From Fidelibacterota bacterium UBA2986 (lineage in GTDB: Bacteria > Fidelibacterota > Marinisomatia > Marinisomatales > AB-629-J13): a stretch of DNA of 64,000 nt. Positions 1 through 7,590 of the stretch are shown one piece after another (within the stretch, counting starts at the first letter, position 1; every line of letters begins with the position of its first letter). The notes beneath the pieces are model-generated. The model saw only the letters and a list, made by a program, of their open reading frames with translations. It was not told where the DNA came from and searched no databases. The DNA lies in the NCBI GenBank assembly GCA_002346675.1, contig DEAI01000011.1, forward strand, positions 323,530-387,529, in the 5' to 3' direction. A program made the translations under genes and the position numbers.

Positions 1-1468
1 AGCCTCCGACAAGAATATTTCCATGAATATCTTCATTAACTGTAAGAGCTCCATCGATATTTAAACCATCTTTTTTTGTAAAAACTTTAATGGAATCTCC
101 ATCTATCAATACCACTCCCCCCTCAGGCGACCCAAACTGACCAGCTGTTGCCCACATCCTACCTTTAGAATCCTTAAATATATCGGTGATTGGTCGCTGT
201 GGGAGACCATCCTTATTAGTAATGTTTTTAATTTCCTGTCCATCGTAAATAGAAATTCCAGTAAAAGTGCCAAACCAGAGCGAATTATTATCATCCACAA
301 AACTTTCAGAGACCCAATCACTCTGCAGGCCGTTCAGATAGGTTAACTGCTCCCAGTTCCCTTTGACCAGAGGAGGGGTTTTCATCTCCAGCTCTGCGTA
401 GTCTTTACCACCATCAGTAATAATAAATTCTTTTTTATTTCCATTACTGTCCATGAAATATTTCATTTCATCTTTTAGATGTATACGCAGGTAATATTTA
501 CCAAATGGAATATTATTAAATTTAAAAGAACCATCATCCGCAGTATGCTGTGTATATATTCTGTTTTTTATTTCTTTTCCTGTATCATCAATACCTGAAA
601 TTTGAACAGTTACACTATATAAACTTTCCTTCCCATCCATTGTAAGAACTTTTCCGCTGATCAAAGGCCTTTTATATGCAATGACATTTCCAAGCTTTAT
701 TTTTTCCCCGGAATCTAGTCCGTCCAGTACCTGATGATAATATCTATCGTTTCTACCATTAATAAATAAATTGTAAATACTGTTTTTATTAAAAGGATAA
801 ATTACAAGTTCAAAAAAACCGTTTGCGTCAGTTTCAATATCCCTGAAAAAGGATTCGCGGTCTGATAGCCTCCCTACTGCATATGGGATAGGATTGTTAT
901 TTGCATCAATCACTGTTCCTGATATTTCAAGCCTGTTTTCAGGCCACAAATAAGCGTTAAATTCTGCAAGCCCCCGAGGTTTTATCACTAATTCAAATCG
1001 GTTACGTCCTTTTTGAAGGTTTGACCTTATCAGTCCCTCAGGAGGATTATCTGTTGTGAAAATAAAAGATTTATTTATGTAACCTACATATTTACCTCTG
1101 TTGGTAAATCCCCATAAAACACATGATTGTTCTTTTTTACTTTCAATTTCAGCAACTCCAACAATTAGTTCATTATCATTCAAATTCGGATATAATTGAC
1201 AAACCGTGTGAAATGCCCACCCTGCATTTGTGGTAACATCCAAACGTTCATATCTATTCCCCCGAAAAATAAAGTGTTCATTTTTTCCAAAATCATAGTC
1301 ATTTATTTTACTGACAAAGGATTCTATATCAAGGGTGTCAGGCACAGGCGCAAAAAACGAAAAGTGATAGAGACGGGGGTCTGCATCAACCTGATTAACT
1401 TTCAGGTCACCGCACCAAAGGAGATTGAAGGCCAAGATAATTGAATAGAATATTGAATTATGTTTCAT
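1..1468 (-). CDS. Two-component-regulator-propeller protein with carboxypeptidase-regulatory-like domains (3' end off window)
   Basis: An open frame of 489 codons starts with ATG at 1468 and runs unbroken off the left edge, so only the N-terminal part is visible. The first ~20 residues form a hydrophobic export signal ending in LLWC, a possible but imperfect lipobox. About residues 190-250 and 285-345 are two carboxypeptidase-regulatory-like beta-sandwich modules (ISGTVID..., ISGKVLT...). From about residue 385, propeller blades of the two-component-regulator type begin (SLWFGTFTGISIYDG; GRMWATA). Such proteins are often hybrid sensor kinases or secreted ligand-binding propellers; the deciding C-terminus is outside the window. 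No Shine-Dalgarno is evident. Function as a sensor is an inference from the blades. Confidence 0.75.
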   Translation of the reverse strand, partial: MKHNSIFYSIILAFNLLWCGDLKVNQVDADPRLYHFSFFAPVPDTLDIESFVSKINDYDFGKNEHFIFRGNRYERLDVTTNAGWAFHTVCQLYPNLNDNELIVGVAEIESKKEQSCVLWGFTNRGKYVGYINKSFIFTTDNPPEGLIRSNLQKGRNRFELVIKPRGLAEFNAYLWPENRLEISGTVIDANNNPIPYAVGRLSDRESFFRDIETDANGFFELVIYPFNKNSIYNLFINGRNDRYYHQVLDGLDSGEKIKLGNVIAYKRPLISGKVLTMDGKESLYSVTVQISGIDDTGKEIKNRIYTQHTADDGSFKFNNIPFGKYYLRIHLKDEMKYFMDSNGNKKEFIITDGGKDYAELEMKTPPLVKGNWEQLTYLNGLQSDWVSESFVDDNNSLWFGTFTGISIYDGQEIKNITNKDGLPQRPITDIFKDSKGRMWATAGQFGSPEGGVVLIDGDSIKVFTKKDGLNIDGALTVNEDIHGNILVGG

Positions 1469-1554
1469 GAATACCAATTATTTTGGTTTAAAACGTAATA
1501 TATTTTTAGGTAAATCAGAAGAAATATCTATAAAGGATAATTTTATGAAATACC

Positions 1555-2316
1555 TCAGTTTTGATTAAACACCCTATTCAATATTCCACCTAAACGAATA
1601 CCACCTTGTAATAGTCTTAATTCCAGCAGTACTTTATTTTGATAAAAATAGTCCCACTTCAGATTATTATTTTCAAAATTATAGGTTTGATCTCTCCATC
1701 TTTGAGATTCAGAAATAGCACCATAAATATCTGTTTTTATCCACTCAGATATTTTCTTTTCAGTTAACCCTAATAATAGATAATCCCCGTATTCAGTATA
1801 GCTTAGCTTTTGGTGGTCAATCATGTCTGTATCCCACACAGCATGAAGATTGGTTTTTTCTCCGAACCATCTTACTGAAACATCGTTTCCTCCTTTATCT
1901 GTTCCATTTCCTACATGGAGGGGCTGATGGAGATCACCAATGAGATGTACCAGAAACTTCAGTGCAACTTCCTTTTCGGTTTTAGTTCCTTTTCCAGATT
2001 CAATTAGTTCCAGAAACTCCAAAACCTTTTCCACGGCCCTTCCAGATCGTTTTCCTGCCTTGAAAGTTTCACCATCCGGTATTGTGGTCCAGTGCCAATC
2101 ATAGGCATGGCTCCAATTGGGATCTGATTTAATTTCATCTGCCCACGTACTCACCATAGCTAAATTTGTATGCCCAAGAATTGAGGTTACTTCCTGTTTT
2201 GCTTTTTCAGTTAGATGTTTTTCTGCAATGTATCCAACAATTCTGTGTCCTGTTTTACCCCATCCAAAAAGAACAGATATAAAAATCAGAAAGCACACAA
2301 TGCATTGTTTTTTCAT
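1555..2316 (-). CDS. S1/P1 family nuclease
   Basis: A 253-residue secreted zinc-dependent nuclease of the S1/P1 family, which degrades single-stranded DNA and RNA and removes 3'-phosphates. The signal peptide ends just before WGKTGHRIVG, so the mature protein would start with the Trp whose alpha-amino group and the nearby His bind zinc in P1 nuclease. Further ligand motifs are present: HAYDWHW around residue 90, HLIGDLHQPLHVG in the centre and HAVWDTDMI further on. Length is normal for bacterial members. It is encoded just downstream of the secreted protein at 2327-3310 on the same strand. Likely role is periplasmic or extracellular nucleic-acid scavenging. Confidence 0.9.
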   Translation of the reverse strand: MKKQCIVCFLIFISVLFGWGKTGHRIVGYIAEKHLTEKAKQEVTSILGHTNLAMVSTWADEIKSDPNWSHAYDWHWTTIPDGETFKAGKRSGRAVEKVLEFLELIESGKGTKTEKEVALKFLVHLIGDLHQPLHVGNGTDKGGNDVSVRWFGEKTNLHAVWDTDMIDHQKLSYTEYGDYLLLGLTEKKISEWIKTDIYGAISESQRWRDQTYNFENNNLKWDYFYQNKVLLELRLLQGGIRLGGILNRVFNQN

Positions 2317-2326
2317 AGTTTATATT

Positions 2327-3310
2327 TTAGTTAAAGAGATATGGAATAAAAGCAAAGATGGTCTCCGGATGTTCATCAGAAATAATTAGGAACCCTAAAT
2401 CATCCAGCTTCACAAGACCCTCCCAGTTTCTAGGATTATTTTTCTCTAGTTCGATTTCCACTGGTCGTTTTTCGGAACGTATAACGCCCCTATCTGTTAT
2501 TTGAAATTCTAGAAGACGTTCCACGTGTTCGTATTTTTGGTGTGTTTCTCCTTTACCATATTTCTGTACATAAATATCATTTTCCGGGCTTATATGTTTT
2601 CGATATCCGGGCCAAAAATAATTAATTGCCCAGAAACGGCCGTTTTTATCTACGGCTGTAAAGTCAGTGATTCGGTATTCAACATTTGGAAAAGTAAATT
2701 TTGTTTTTGGTGTTAGGTCAAGACTAAAAGTATTTATGGTAGGTTCAGGATTTGCTTTTAGCCCATTGGCTTCAAATAATGCCCAAAGCGATTTTCGAGT
2801 ATAAAATAGAGATTCAAATGCCATATTGTGAATTTTTGAAGGGACATCAATTTTTATTAATTTTTCAGTGAGGAAGTTAATTGTTTTTTCTTTTTTATTA
2901 ATAATACTGGAAACTAGATAACTACTCATATACCTGTTCACTTCTGCTTCTATGAGAAAATAAAGTTTTCCTCTGACATAACATACTGCCTCAAATCCTT
3001 GAAAACCCGGGACAAGGTCAACAAGATTATTTAATTGCATGGAATATTCTTCTGAATTAATAGGAATTTGCGGATTATTTATTCGATCTTTTATTACAGA
3101 GTTGTGAATCCCGTATAAAATCGGTTCAGCCAGATTTGGATATTGGGGCATAAGCAATAAAGTCTCTCCTGCCCAGGTGAGACCTGACATTTCCAATTTT
3201 TTGTCGCCTGCTTCACCGGAGAGGATGAAGGAAATGGGTTTTACTTCTTTTCCAATGGAAACAGAAACTGATAAAACAAGAATAATAAGGGTAGTTTTCA
3301 AAAAAATCAC
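2327..3310 (-). CDS. Secreted beta-propeller-like protein of uncertain function (phytase-esterase-like/SdiA-regulated-like)
   Basis: A 327-residue protein with a hydrophobic N-terminal export signal (residues 1-20, MIFLKTTLIILVLSVSVSIG). The rest shows spaced propeller-like phrases: EMSGLTWAG near the start, GFEAV, AFESLFYT, DFTAVDKNGRFWAINY and NWEGLVKLDDLGFLIISDEHPET at the end. These resemble the esterase-like-activity-of-phytase and SdiA-regulated families, in which Glu-rich [ELSG]/[EGL] motifs mark the blades. I do not recognise a specific function. It lies 10 bases upstream of the S1/P1 nuclease on the same strand, so co-transcription is likely, and it is divergent from pcm. Confidence 0.55.
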   Translation of the reverse strand: MIFLKTTLIILVLSVSVSIGKEVKPISFILSGEAGDKKLEMSGLTWAGETLLLMPQYPNLAEPILYGIHNSVIKDRINNPQIPINSEEYSMQLNNLVDLVPGFQGFEAVCYVRGKLYFLIEAEVNRYMSSYLVSSIINKKEKTINFLTEKLIKIDVPSKIHNMAFESLFYTRKSLWALFEANGLKANPEPTINTFSLDLTPKTKFTFPNVEYRITDFTAVDKNGRFWAINYFWPGYRKHISPENDIYVQKYGKGETHQKYEHVERLLEFQITDRGVIRSEKRPVEIELEKNNPRNWEGLVKLDDLGFLIISDEHPETIFAFIPYLFN

Positions 3311-3348
3311 TTTAAATTTGCCAAGGAAGTTCAGAGAATCCTGATTTT

Positions 3349-3984
3349 ATGGCAAGAGAAAAAACATCCGAAGAAAGAATAAATATGATTAATACTCAGT
3401 TAATCAACAGGGGGATCTTGGATGAAAAGGTGCTTTATGCAATTAAATCAATTCCCAGACATGAGTTTGTAGGACTTAAATATAGAAGCATGGCTTATTT
3501 TGATGGTCCTATTCCCATCGGGAAAAAACAGACTATCAGCCAGCCCTACATCACTGCCTATATGACAGAGGTTTTGCAGGTTCGGCCCAACCATACCGTA
3601 CTTGAAATAGGCACAGGATGCGGCTATCAGACCGCGGTTCTTTCATTTCTGGCCAAAAAGGTCATCTCTCTGGAAATTCACAAAACTTTAGCTGTCACTG
3701 CGAAAAAACGTCTAAGCAGGCTGGGATATGATAATGTAGAAATTCATCATGCTGATGGAAAAATGGGTTGGCAGAAAAATGCTCCATACCATAGAGTTTT
3801 GGTAACAGCCTGTCCTTTAAAGGTCCCGGCTGAATTAGTCAATCAATTAGCAGACGGAGGAACTATGGTTATACCTGTAGGGGAGAAAAAAGAAAACCAA
3901 AATTTAATGGTAATTACAAAAAATATGTTGGGAACAGTTAAAGCAAGACCTACACTCCCTGTGAGGTTTGTTCCTATGCTCTGA
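3349..3984 (+). CDS. pcm: Protein-L-isoaspartate O-methyltransferase
   Basis: A 211-residue SAM-dependent methyltransferase that repairs isoaspartyl residues in damaged proteins. Family signatures are clear: QTISQPYITAYMTEVLQ around residue 65, then the SAM-binding motif VLEIGTGCGYQTAVLS near residue 86, and an acidic motif in the following strand. Length matches the bacterial family. The start ATG at 3349 follows a TAAATTTG element at 3313-3320 that may be a -7 promoter box; no good -33 element is seen. The gene is convergent with sppA, whose stop lies 25 bases downstream. Confidence 0.93.
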   Translation: MAREKTSEERINMINTQLINRGILDEKVLYAIKSIPRHEFVGLKYRSMAYFDGPIPIGKKQTISQPYITAYMTEVLQVRPNHTVLEIGTGCGYQTAVLSFLAKKVISLEIHKTLAVTAKKRLSRLGYDNVEIHHADGKMGWQKNAPYHRVLVTACPLKVPAELVNQLADGGTMVIPVGEKKENQNLMVITKNMLGTVKARPTLPVRFVPML

Positions 3985-4008
3985 TGTTATTTTGATCAAC
4001 ATTTAATA

Positions 4009-6447
4009 TTACTTGATAATGATCTCATAGGGAAGAATCATTTGCATACGATCATTTTCAAAGTTTGGTAAAGCGTCCAAGGATCTTTTTACTTCAGCTA
4101 ATGGTCCATCTATGATAAAGAATTCACTATTCACGTTAGATTTGAACAGTACTTTAAACGAAAAAGGTTCTGACTGAGGATATTCCTGAATTATAACATC
4201 TTCATTAGAACTGATTCCTGCTGCTTCTTTAGCAATTTCAATAGATCGATTCAAATCGCCTAATTCATCTACTAGACCTAATTCTTTTGCTTTCACTCCG
4301 GACCATACCTTTCCTATTCCCACATCATGAACACCAAGAGAATCTAGATTGTCTCGACCATCAGCGACCCTGCTCAAAAATGTCCCATACATATCAATTA
4401 TCTCCTGCCTCAACCACAGTCTTTCTTCTTCTGTCCACAATCGGCTCCCACCCCAAAAATCAGATCGCTCCCCAAATTTTAATCGGTCTGTGTTGGTGTA
4501 TAGTTTCTCCCAGAGCCCTGATAAATTAATTCGTCCACTAATAACCCCAATAGATCCTGTAATCGTTGTTGAATCAGCCACAATTGTGTCTGCCTGACAT
4601 GCGATGTAATATCCCCCCGATGCTGCTACATCCGACATAGATGCAATAAAGGGTTTTACATTTTCTGAATCGGAAACTGTAGTGTTCCAAACTTCCTTCC
4701 ACATAAGATCTGAGGCTAACGCAGATCCACCACCGGAATTTATGCGCAAGACAATTGCCTTTACATTATCATCCTCCCTTGCAGATTTGATTGCCTTGGC
4801 AATAGTTTCGTTCCCCATAACCTGGGATACTCCTCCCTGTTTTTGGCTTTTGCCAACATTTATCCCACCTACTGCATAAATAACTGCAATTTTTTCTTTT
4901 TCTTCTACCCAGTCGTATACATAGTGCTCTTCTGAATCTATCTGTTTGAAGCTAACATAATTAATTTTTTTACCATCCCGTTTCTTTTTGAATTCTTTAA
5001 ATTTATCAGGATACATATAGCTAGTGACCAGCCCTGCTTTTATAGCATTTTTTGTTGAATAAGGACCGCCATTTATCACCTCTTTTGTTTTGTCGGTTGT
5101 CCAGCCCCTACCATCAGCGATTCCGTTTACAAAATGTTCATAAATATCATCGAATAGCATAGTGTAATTTTCCCTCATTTCATCCGACATTGAATTTCTA
5201 ATAAATGGATCCATCGCAGTTTTATATGGACTAATTTGTTCTACCTCAGCAACAATGTTCAATGAATCCAATAGATCTTTGAAGAATCGTACTTCAATCA
5301 TGAGTCCTCTTAATTCTACACCGCTTAGATCTGGGATATAAATCTCATCTGCCATTGATATAAAATAGTATCCAGTATTTGAAATTCCTGTGGCATATAC
5401 TATCAGTGTTTTTCCGGCATTCTTGAACCGATTAAGGGCCTCTCTGGCCTGTGTTAACTTTGCAAACCCTCCTCCAACATTTTCGAGATGGATTACCATT
5501 CCATGAATAGATTCATCTTCGGTAAGCTGATCCACAGCATCGATCCATTTTCTGAGTTGGATTTTTTTAATGGAGCCTCCTCCGCCCAACAAAGGAGGTA
5601 GGATATTGGGGAGCTCAAAGCTGAAAGGTGTTTTTGTTACAGGCTCCTCAATAAACGTTCCATTCAGTTTCATTTCAACATATTTTAGTTTTTTCTCTTT
5701 TTTGATTTCAAACATAGTTGGGCGAGTCTGTGTATATTTTTTTGCTCCAAACCCACTTGATGACCCTTGAGATGAGAAAAAGCCATTAACAACACCTAGG
5801 TCAAGTCCCATACTGATACGAAATTCTTCTTCATTCTTTTTTCCTTCTGGGCTGTATCCTAAACTTATTTTTAAGCCCTCCATAGGTAGTACTTCTGCAA
5901 AGTAAGTGGGATTATATGTATCAAAATCAGTCCCATAAGTAATCAAATCTGCACCTATAGTCACTTTGTGACCCATTGGCCGTACAGCGGTTCCCAAACG
6001 TAGTGTTGTCCACTCATCAAATTTATAGTTGTAATCTGCTGTAAATCCAATGGATAGGGAATTCATTGGTCTGATCATTGCCCCAAATCGAAAATTTTGC
6101 TTGGAGAACCATTGCATTCCTCCTAGAATTCCGGACTCTCCCAGATTGAATCCCAACCCCAATGAATAATAATACCCAGACCAATTTTCACTATTCTCAA
6201 GTTGAAAGGTGGAACCAAACCCACCATCTCTGTTTGCCATATTTAAGAAGTAAAGTGTTTGATCCTTTTTTGTATCACTAAAAAAAGACATACCCCCCTG
6301 AGAGCCTCTTTCAACACCCAATCCTGCAGGATTAAGAGTAAGGGCATCTAAATTATCAGATGTAGCCACAGAAACTCCGCCCCATGGATGTTGCTGAGCA
6401 GTGAGAAAGGTTATAACAATAATAGATACTAAAATTAGTTTTTTCAT
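4009..6447 (-). CDS. sppA: Signal peptide peptidase SppA with N-terminal outer-membrane barrel-like domain
   Basis: An 812-residue fusion. Residues 1-18 are a signal peptide. Residues ~20-225 read like a PorV/UPF0164-type outer-membrane barrel, with the signature DNLDALTLNPAGLGVERG near residue 31 and alternating beta-strand sequence. Residues ~290-790 are a two-repeat SppA serine protease of the long (67K) type. The catalytic dyad is intact: Lys409 in SPYKTAMDPFIR and Ser610 in DVAASGGYYIA. They are 201 residues apart, against 200 in E. coli (K209/S409). The usual SppA clears signal-peptide remnants in the inner membrane. The barrel suggests a different location here, which is inference. A poly-Gly stretch (LLGGGG) precedes the protease part. 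Confidence 0.9.
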   Translation of the reverse strand: MKKLILVSIIVITFLTAQQHPWGGVSVATSDNLDALTLNPAGLGVERGSQGGMSFFSDTKKDQTLYFLNMANRDGGFGSTFQLENSENWSGYYYSLGLGFNLGESGILGGMQWFSKQNFRFGAMIRPMNSLSIGFTADYNYKFDEWTTLRLGTAVRPMGHKVTIGADLITYGTDFDTYNPTYFAEVLPMEGLKISLGYSPEGKKNEEEFRISMGLDLGVVNGFFSSQGSSSGFGAKKYTQTRPTMFEIKKEKKLKYVEMKLNGTFIEEPVTKTPFSFELPNILPPLLGGGGSIKKIQLRKWIDAVDQLTEDESIHGMVIHLENVGGGFAKLTQAREALNRFKNAGKTLIVYATGISNTGYYFISMADEIYIPDLSGVELRGLMIEVRFFKDLLDSLNIVAEVEQISPYKTAMDPFIRNSMSDEMRENYTMLFDDIYEHFVNGIADGRGWTTDKTKEVINGGPYSTKNAIKAGLVTSYMYPDKFKEFKKKRDGKKINYVSFKQIDSEEHYVYDWVEEKEKIAVIYAVGGINVGKSQKQGGVSQVMGNETIAKAIKSAREDDNVKAIVLRINSGGGSALASDLMWKEVWNTTVSDSENVKPFIASMSDVAASGGYYIACQADTIVADSTTITGSIGVISGRINLSGLWEKLYTNTDRLKFGERSDFWGGSRLWTEEERLWLRQEIIDMYGTFLSRVADGRDNLDSLGVHDVGIGKVWSGVKAKELGLVDELGDLNRSIEIAKEAAGISSNEDVIIQEYPQSEPFSFKVLFKSNVNSEFFIIDGPLAEVKRSLDALPNFENDRMQMILPYEIIIK

Positions 6448-6696
6448 AATAAAAAAATCCTTTTGAAAATAATTGGAAAAGTTAAAGATAAAAATCCTCT
6501 CCTGAAAAAACTAAAATGGGCATACCCGAGAGATATGTAAATAGGTTAAGGAAATCTTATCGTTTTATAATTGAAATAATATAACATGTTTTCTAAACGA
6601 TATTCATAAAAACATATTTTACAAATCTTAGGATATGAAGAGTTGGTTGACTGGAAGTTAATCTGAACATATTAAATAATTCACAAAGAAGTGCAG

Positions 6697-6727
6697 TTGA
6701 ATAATTAATTGAACATTACTAAATTTG
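6697..6727 (+). promoter_or_regulatory. Candidate Bacteroidota-type promoter for the SRAP gene
   Basis: TTG at 6697-6699, 20 bases, then TAAATTTG at 6720-6727. This fits the -33/-7 consensus (TTTG, N19-21, TAnnTTTG) known from Bacteroidota. The gene's ATG is only 7 bases further on, so the transcript would be nearly leaderless. The motif is short and the region AT-rich, so chance occurrence is possible. The rest of the 287-base gap (6448-6734) shows nothing else I recognise. Confidence 0.35.
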
Positions 6728-6734
6728 ATTAGAA

Positions 6735-7427
6735 ATGTGTGGACGAAAAACACTTACTAAAGATATGGAATCCATAATCGAAGCATTGGCAGTTGATGAG
6801 TGGGAAGATTCCAAAAATTATTCCCCAAGCTTCAATATTACCCCAGGGCAAAATTCCCCGATAGTGATACAGAACAATGGAAGGCAAGTAAAACAGATGA
6901 AATGGGGCTTAATCCCTTCCTGGTCTAAAAACCAATCAGTTGGATATAAAATGATCAACGCCCGCTCTGAAACATTGACAGAAAAACCTTCATATCAGGG
7001 GCTACTCAATAAACATAGATGTGTAGTTATTGCCGACGGCTATTATGAATGGAAGCGCGAAGGAAATCGAAGAATACCTTATTATATTCATACATCTGAA
7101 AAACCGCTCCTCCCCATGGCAGGGCTATGGAGTACCTGGACACATTCGAGCGGAGAGAAAACTTTTTCATATACAATTATTACCACAGAGGCCCGTACCA
7201 CTATCCGCACTATACATCATAGAATGCCTATTATACTAACAGAAGAAAATTTTTCTAGCTGGCTTGATACAGAAAAAGTTTCAGTTTCTGATGCCCTTCC
7301 TCTTCTAGTTCCATATCAGGGAGACCTTGATATTCATCCAGTATCTCCAGTTGTAAATTCCCCTAAAAACAATTCTCCAGAATGCATCCTGCCCGCAAAC
7401 AACAGAGAAACTTTAGAAATGTTTTGA
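6735..7427 (+). CDS. SOS response-associated peptidase family protein (SRAP, HMCES/YedK-like)
   Basis: A 230-residue SRAP-domain protein. The family forms a thiazolidine cross-link with abasic sites in single-stranded DNA, shielding them from breakage. The essential Cys2 follows the initiator Met (MCGRKTLT), which fixes the start. Other conserved elements are the INARSET motif near residue 75, the ADGYYEWKR loop near residue 100 and TIHHRMP near residue 155 with the active-site His. Length is typical. It is a single gene, divergent from sppA, with a candidate near-leaderless promoter directly upstream. Confidence 0.92.
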   Translation: MCGRKTLTKDMESIIEALAVDEWEDSKNYSPSFNITPGQNSPIVIQNNGRQVKQMKWGLIPSWSKNQSVGYKMINARSETLTEKPSYQGLLNKHRCVVIADGYYEWKREGNRRIPYYIHTSEKPLLPMAGLWSTWTHSSGEKTFSYTIITTEARTTIRTIHHRMPIILTEENFSSWLDTEKVSVSDALPLLVPYQGDLDIHPVSPVVNSPKNNSPECILPANNRETLEMF

Positions 7428-7590
7428 TAATATTTTTTTGTTCTTGATTTAAAAATAAAATAAACCGAATTTTGGCTAGATCTTTTGGAAGAAAACTTCT
7501 GAATTCACATACCCCAAAACAAAAGTGTACAATTTCGGCGCCCGTCGAAAGGATTATATATTTCATATCATAAATACCAAGGAGAATAAA

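Noticed and set aside
106..321. 71-codon minus-strand ORF near the left edge
   Set aside because: It is in a different frame from the 489-codon propeller protein, which shows recognisable domains.
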